DNA of 9,751 bases from an uncultured Collinsella sp. (lineage in GTDB: Bacteria; Actinomycetota; Coriobacteriia; Coriobacteriales; Coriobacteriaceae). Shown one piece after another: positions 6,010-9,751 of this stretch. Under the pieces are notes generated by a model. It saw nothing but the letters and a program-made list of their open reading frames with translations, was not told the origin of the DNA and did not search any database. Both the position numbers and the translations under genes were made by a program. Within the stretch, counting starts at the first letter, position 1. Each line of letters opens with the position of its first letter. Location of the stretch: NCBI GenBank assembly GCA_902496455.1, contig CABVAY010000048.1, positions 1-9,751 on the forward strand, read 5' to 3'.

Positions 6010-7278
6010 ATGAATACCGAGCTGTTTGATATCAAGATTCGCGCCGTCGAGGGTGGCGTTACGGCTGCGGCTGGTTTTAAAGCTGCGGGCATCCACGCTG
6101 GGTTCCGCAAGAACCCCGAGCGTCTGGATTACGCGCTCGTCGTGCCCGATAAACCCTGTCCCGGTGCCGGCGTGTTTACCACCAATCGCTTTTGCGCGGC
6201 GCCCGTGCAAGTGAGCCGTGCCAACCTGGGCGGTGCCGACAAGGGCTACGGTATCATCGCCGGCGTTTCGGTCAACTCTGGCAATGCCAACGCCGCCACG
6301 GGTGAGACCGGCCTTGCATGCGCGCGCGAGACGTGCAACATCGCATCGCAGGTCATCGGCTGCGAGCCCCAGCAGATTCTGGTTGCCTCCACGGGTGTGA
6401 TTGGCCAGATTCTGCCGATCGACACGTTTGAGACCGCCATTCCTGCTGCCTACGAGGCGCTCTTCGCCCACGGTGGCGCCGATGCCGCTCGTGCCATCAT
6501 GACGACCGACACGCACTCCAAGGAGTACGCCGTGTCCTACGTCAGCGAGGCTGCGGGTCATGCGGGCAATGTCTATACGGTAGGCGGAATGTGCAAGGGC
6601 TCGGGCATGATCATGCCCAACATGGCCACCATGATCGCGGTTATCACCACCGATGCCCCCGTCGAGCCGGCGGCACTTCATGCCCTGCTGCTCTCGACCG
6701 TCAAGCAGACCTTTAACAAGGTAACGGTCGATTCCGACACTTCGACCAACGACACCTGCATCATGCTTGCCTCCGGCGCCGCTGCCGCAGATGCCGAGGC
6801 CATCGTCGAGGGCACTGACGCCTTTGACGAGTTGGCCTTTGCCGTGCACGAGGTGTGCGAGAGCCTGGCGCGCAACATCGCGGCCGATGGCGAGGGTGCG
6901 TCAAAGCTCGTGACGGTTAACATTACCGGCGCCGCCAACGACGAGGAAGCCGATATCGCCGCCCGTGCCGTCGCCAACTCGCCGCTCGTCAAGACCTGCA
7001 TCGCTGGCCACGACTGCAACTGGGGCCGCGTTGCCATGGCGCTCGGCAAGTGCGGCGTGAAGTTTAATCAGGAAGACGTTTCCATCGACATGATGGGCAT
7101 GCCTGTCTGTCGCGACGGTCTGACTGTTCCCTTTGACGAGGACGAGGCTCTGCGACGTTTTGAGGCGCCCGAGATCGTGATCTCGGCCGACCTGGGCGCA
7201 GGCGACGCGGCAACGACCGTGTGGACCTGCGACCTCACGCACGAGTACATCTCCATCAACGGCGACTACCGTTCCTAG
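6010..7278 (+). CDS. argJ: Glutamate N-acetyltransferase / ornithine acetyltransferase (ArgJ)
   Basis: This 422-residue enzyme moves the acetyl group from N-acetylornithine to glutamate, releasing ornithine and regenerating N-acetylglutamate; some members also use acetyl-CoA. ArgJ cuts itself into two chains at an Ala-Thr bond. The site is present as KGSGMIMPNMATMIA, with the new N-terminal nucleophile at T207. Other landmarks are VFTTNRFCAAPV (55-66), VNSGNANAATG (88-98), the oxyanion region STGVIG (127-132), DSDTSTNDT (241-249), CNWGR (336-340) and the conserved C-terminus YISINGDYRS. AAGGAG (5993-5998) lies 11 nt before the ATG. Whether it is bifunctional cannot be read from sequence alone. 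No argA is visible here, so a role in starting the pathway is possible. Confidence 0.97.
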   Translation: MNTELFDIKIRAVEGGVTAAAGFKAAGIHAGFRKNPERLDYALVVPDKPCPGAGVFTTNRFCAAPVQVSRANLGGADKGYGIIAGVSVNSGNANAATGETGLACARETCNIASQVIGCEPQQILVASTGVIGQILPIDTFETAIPAAYEALFAHGGADAARAIMTTDTHSKEYAVSYVSEAAGHAGNVYTVGGMCKGSGMIMPNMATMIAVITTDAPVEPAALHALLLSTVKQTFNKVTVDSDTSTNDTCIMLASGAAAADAEAIVEGTDAFDELAFAVHEVCESLARNIAADGEGASKLVTVNITGAANDEEADIAARAVANSPLVKTCIAGHDCNWGRVAMALGKCGVKFNQEDVSIDMMGMPVCRDGLTVPFDEDEALRRFEAPEIVISADLGAGDAATTVWTCDLTHEYISINGDYRS

Positions 7279-7359
7279 ATTCCAGGCGCGCTGCGCATCT
7301 TGCCGCGATTGCGGACAGTGGAGCACGGCGCGATAACGATACGAAAGACGAGGCAGATT

Positions 7360-8340
7360 ATGAAATTCGCACGCGATTGTCGTTCGAGCGAATCCAACGA
7401 AGCAACCGCGCAGCTGCTGTTCGAAGCACTGCCGTGGATTAAAAACCTGACCGGCAAGACGGTTGTTATCAAATATGGCGGAGCAGCCATGGTTGACGAG
7501 CAGCTGCGCCGCGACGTGATGAGCGACATCGTTTTGCTCAAGATCATCGGTATGCGCCCCGTCATCGTGCATGGCGGCGGCAAGGCTATCAACGAGGCGC
7601 TGAGCCATTACGATATTCCCGTCGAGTTTAAGAACGGCCAGCGCGTGACTACGCCGGCGACCATGGATATCGTGCGCGAGGTGCTGGGCGGCAAGGTTAA
7701 CCAGGAGCTGGTCGCTGCCATCAACCACCACGGCAATTTGGCCGTAGGCGTGTCGGGCAGCGATGCCGGCACGCTCATCGCCGAGCCGCTTGACCCCGAG
7801 CTCGGTCGCGTGGGCAAAGTGACGCATGTCAACACCGACTATATCGAGCGCTTGCTCGATAGCGAGTACATTCCCGTCATCGCTACCGTCGCGGCGGGGG
7901 AGGACGGCGGATTCTTCAACATCAATGCCGACACCGCTGCTGGTGCCGTTGCGGCGGCGCTTCATGCGCATAAGGCGATCTTTTTGACCGACGTCGATGG
8001 CCTGTACAAGGACTTTAGCGATAAGGATTCGCTTATCTCTAACCTAACGCTCGACGAGGTTAACGAAATGCTCTACGGCGGCGAGGTCGATAAGGGCATG
8101 ATTCCCAAGCTGCGCGCGGCCGTCGATGCGCTTACCGGCGGCGTATTTCGTGCCCACATCATTAACGGTACTACGCCGCATTCGCTGCTCCTGGAGCTGC
8201 TGACCGATGCCGGCGTCGGCACCGTGATCCATTCCACCGAGACGGCTTACGAGTTCGATACGCATCCGCATCCGCTTTCGACGTTTGCTGCGCGTCTGAC
8301 CGAAAACCTTGACGAGGTCGAGAAGCTTCAGACGGTCTAG
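7360..8340 (+). CDS. argB: Acetylglutamate kinase (ArgB)
   Basis: This enzyme phosphorylates N-acetylglutamate with ATP, the usual control step of the pathway. At 326 residues it is slightly long. Landmarks are KTVVIKYGGAAM (33-44, K38), VHGGGKAIN (70-78), NGQRVTTPATMDIVREVLGG (92-111), NINADTAAG (187-195), FLTDVDGLY (208-216) and KGMIPK (245-250). The ATG at 7360 is chosen because GAGG (7350-7353) lies 6 nt upstream and the protein then begins just before the usual N-terminal helix; a TTG at 7300 in frame lacks support. The N-terminal helix before FEALPWI and the C-terminal HSLLLELLTDAGVGTVI (274-290) resemble arginine-inhibited hexameric kinases, so feedback inhibition is likely. The usual SGKDG loop reads SGSDAG (132-137). 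The 81-nt gap after argJ holds only a 4-bp hairpin (7303-7314). Confidence 0.97.
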   Translation: MKFARDCRSSESNEATAQLLFEALPWIKNLTGKTVVIKYGGAAMVDEQLRRDVMSDIVLLKIIGMRPVIVHGGGKAINEALSHYDIPVEFKNGQRVTTPATMDIVREVLGGKVNQELVAAINHHGNLAVGVSGSDAGTLIAEPLDPELGRVGKVTHVNTDYIERLLDSEYIPVIATVAAGEDGGFFNINADTAAGAVAAALHAHKAIFLTDVDGLYKDFSDKDSLISNLTLDEVNEMLYGGEVDKGMIPKLRAAVDALTGGVFRAHIINGTTPHSLLLELLTDAGVGTVIHSTETAYEFDTHPHPLSTFAARLTENLDEVEKLQTV

Positions 8341-8378
8341 CTGACCCGCAGCCGCCCCATTCCTGCACCCATAGCCCC

Positions 8379-8392
8379 GCGCCGTCTGGCGC
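8379..8392 (+). other. Hairpin in a C-rich argB-argD spacer
   Basis: GCGCC (8379-8383) pairs with GGCGC (8388-8392) around GTCT. The 38 bases before it (8341-8378) are strikingly C-rich with few G on the + strand, unlike the surrounding genes. No T-run follows, so it is not an intrinsic terminator. It sits just ahead of the argD ribosome binding site GAAAGG (8398-8403). Confidence 0.3.
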
Positions 8393-8409
8393 CCAACGAA
8401 AGGCATCCC

Positions 8410-9693
8410 ATGTCACTTGCAGCTCAGCAATCGCTTGAATCCCATTACGTTATGCATACCTTTGGCCGCTCTCCGGTCGAGTTTGTCGAGGGTCACGGCA
8501 TGAAGCTCACCGGCGACGATGGCCGTGAGTACCTCGACTTTCTTGCCGGCATCGGCGTGTGCAGCCTAGGTCATGGCGACCCGGCTGTGCTCTCGGCGCT
8601 CGAGGCACAGACCAAAAAGCTCATGCATGTCTCCAACTATTTCTACATCGAGCAGCGCGGACAGGTCGCGGCGCTGCTGTCCAAGCTTGCTAACGACGAC
8701 GTAGATGGTGCGCGCGTGCTTGCCGATGCCATTGCCGCCGGCGATGAGACCACGGCAGCTGCTCTTGGTGCCCCGGCTGCGGACGAGCAGGTGTGGGAGA
8801 CCTTCTTTGCCAACTCTGGCGCCGAGGCCAACGAGGGCTCGATGAAGCTTGCGCGCCTGTACGCCAAGCGTGCCGGTAATGGCGGCAACACTATCGTGTG
8901 CATGCGCGGCGGCTTCCACGGCCGTACGCTCGAGACCATTGCCGCCACCATGCAGGATTGGCTGCAGGACAGCTTCCGCCCGCTGCCGGGTGGCTTTGTG
9001 GCCTGCACGCCCAACGATGTTGACGAGCTGCGTGCGATCTTTAAGCAGCTGGGGAGCGAAATTTGTGCCGTGATGCTCGAGCCGATCCAGGGTGAGAGTG
9101 GCGTGCACCCCATGACCGAGGAGTTTATGGCGGCAGCGCGCGACCTGGCACACGAAGTGGGCGCCGTGCTTATCGCCGACGAGGTCCAGTGCGGCATCTT
9201 CCGCTCCGGCAAGCCGTTTGCATTCCAAACCTATGGCGTGGAGCCCGACATCATGAGCCTTGCCAAGGGCATTGCCGACGGCGTGCCCATGGGTGCCGTG
9301 GTGGCAAAGAAGGAGATTGCCGACGTGTTTAAGCCGGGCGACCACGGCTCGACCTTTGGTGGTAGCTGCCTGGCCATCACGGCGTGTGCCGCGACGCTCT
9401 CCGCGCTCGTGCGCGGCGATTATGCCGATCATGCTGCCAAGGTGGGTGCCTATATGGAGGCAAAGCTCGCCAAGCTGCCGCACGTGACCGAGGTACGTGG
9501 CCGCGGCTTGATGCTCGGCTGTGATTTGGATGATGCCGCGGGCGACGCGCATGATGTTGTTGCCCGCGCGCTGACCGCCGGTGCCGTGATCAACGCTACG
9601 GGTGCGCATACGCTGCGTTTCTTGCCGCCGCTCGTCTGCGAGGAAGCCGACGTGGACAGCCTGATCGAGATTCTGTCGGGTGTCTTGGGCTAA
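8410..9693 (+). CDS. argD: Acetylornithine aminotransferase (ArgD)
   Basis: A 427-residue PLP enzyme of class III (fold type I) that uses glutamate to convert N-acetylglutamate semialdehyde to N-acetylornithine. Visible landmarks are YLDFLAGIGVCSLGHGDP (41-58), NSGAEANEGSMKLAR (135-149), GGFHGRTLE (167-175), EPIQGESGV (224-232), ADEVQCGIFRSGK (256-268, PLP-ring aspartate D257), the PLP lysine K286 in LAKGIADGVPMGA, and HGSTFGGSCLA (312-322). A stretch of about 30 residues rich in A and D (about 95-127) separates SKLAN from the VWETFFANSGAEAN strand. In familiar ArgD proteins only a few residues lie here, so this looks like an insertion. GAAAGG lies 6 nt before the ATG. It is the fourth gene of the arg cluster. 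Related gamma-aminobutyrate or succinylornithine transaminases are alternatives, but the context argues for ArgD. Confidence 0.96.
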   Translation: MSLAAQQSLESHYVMHTFGRSPVEFVEGHGMKLTGDDGREYLDFLAGIGVCSLGHGDPAVLSALEAQTKKLMHVSNYFYIEQRGQVAALLSKLANDDVDGARVLADAIAAGDETTAAALGAPAADEQVWETFFANSGAEANEGSMKLARLYAKRAGNGGNTIVCMRGGFHGRTLETIAATMQDWLQDSFRPLPGGFVACTPNDVDELRAIFKQLGSEICAVMLEPIQGESGVHPMTEEFMAAARDLAHEVGAVLIADEVQCGIFRSGKPFAFQTYGVEPDIMSLAKGIADGVPMGAVVAKKEIADVFKPGDHGSTFGGSCLAITACAATLSALVRGDYADHAAKVGAYMEAKLAKLPHVTEVRGRGLMLGCDLDDAAGDAHDVVARALTAGAVINATGAHTLRFLPPLVCEEADVDSLIEILSGVLG

Positions 9694-9751
9694 CGCGGTA
9701 GCGCGCACAGTCGTGGTGTAAGAAGCAAGGGAGGGCCATCGCCTAGAATCG
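9694..9751 (+). other. Tail after argD, no gene visible
   Basis: These 58 bases contain a purine-rich AAGGGAGG (9727-9734) that could be a ribosome binding site and a TAGAAT (9744-9749) resembling a -10 box without a good -35. No start codon or terminator hairpin is seen before the window ends. In many genomes argF follows argD, but that cannot be seen here. Confidence 0.3.

Noticed and set aside
5632..6849. 405-residue minus-strand open frame
   Set aside because: It is antisense to argC and argJ, both unmistakable; its length comes from strong third-position GC bias.
7300..7359. In-frame TTG at 7300 as the argB start
   Set aside because: It would add 20 residues unlike ArgB, with no ribosome binding site; the ATG at 7360 has GAGG 6 nt upstream.
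8566..9708. 380-residue minus-strand open frame
   Set aside because: It is the mirror frame of argD, with no recognisable motif.
1..9751. Mobile elements, CRISPR arrays, tRNAs, defence or toxin-antitoxin genes
   Set aside because: No transposase, integrase, spaced repeats, tRNA-like cloverleaf or toxin-like small genes were found; every long coding stretch is assigned to transport, flavoprotein or arginine genes.

Overview
The window (GC-rich, G/C-biased third codon positions, all genes on the + strand) looks like the chromosome of a Gram-positive high-GC anaerobe. Protein style, a fused EcfA1-EcfA2 ATPase and the neighbouring split-barrel flavoproteins suggest Coriobacteriia, perhaps Collinsella. 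That assignment is recollection-based inference; no rRNA or marker gene is present to prove it.

Region 1 (about 1-4650) is a vitamin-uptake block. A probable extended -10 promoter (93-120) leads directly into an FMN riboswitch (about 132-312). The 3' strand of its closing P1 helix overlaps the ribosome binding site of ribU, the riboflavin-binding S component of an ECF transporter. ribU is followed by a single-chain double ATPase (EcfA1-EcfA2 fusion; 4-nt overlap) and by ecfT (1-nt overlap), giving a complete riboflavin importer. Then come two tandem paralogous pyridoxamine-phosphate-oxidase-like (FMN-binding split barrel) genes, 30 and 44 nt apart, with no terminator visible before them. A long hairpin (4581-4643) follows and may end the unit.

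Region 2 (about 4650-9751) is the arginine/ornithine branch: argC, argJ, argB and argD in order. Together these convert N-acetylglutamate to ornithine by the acetyl-recycling route. Upstream of argC lie two 18-bp ARG-box-like sequences separated by 3 bp. They abut or overlap a candidate extended -10 promoter, which is the arrangement expected of an ArgR operator. Unlike the overlapping transporter genes, the arg genes are separated by 134, 81 and 69 nt gaps, each with a small hairpin. The window ends 58 nt after argD, before any next gene is visible.

The genes themselves are recognisable families. The points most worth checking are the inclusion of two flavoprotein-like genes in an FMN-riboswitch operon, the clear tandem ARG boxes, an alternative-hairpin leader before argC, a roughly 30-residue insertion in ArgD, and a deviating nucleotide/substrate-loop motif in ArgB. 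No mobile element, CRISPR array, tRNA or defence system was seen.
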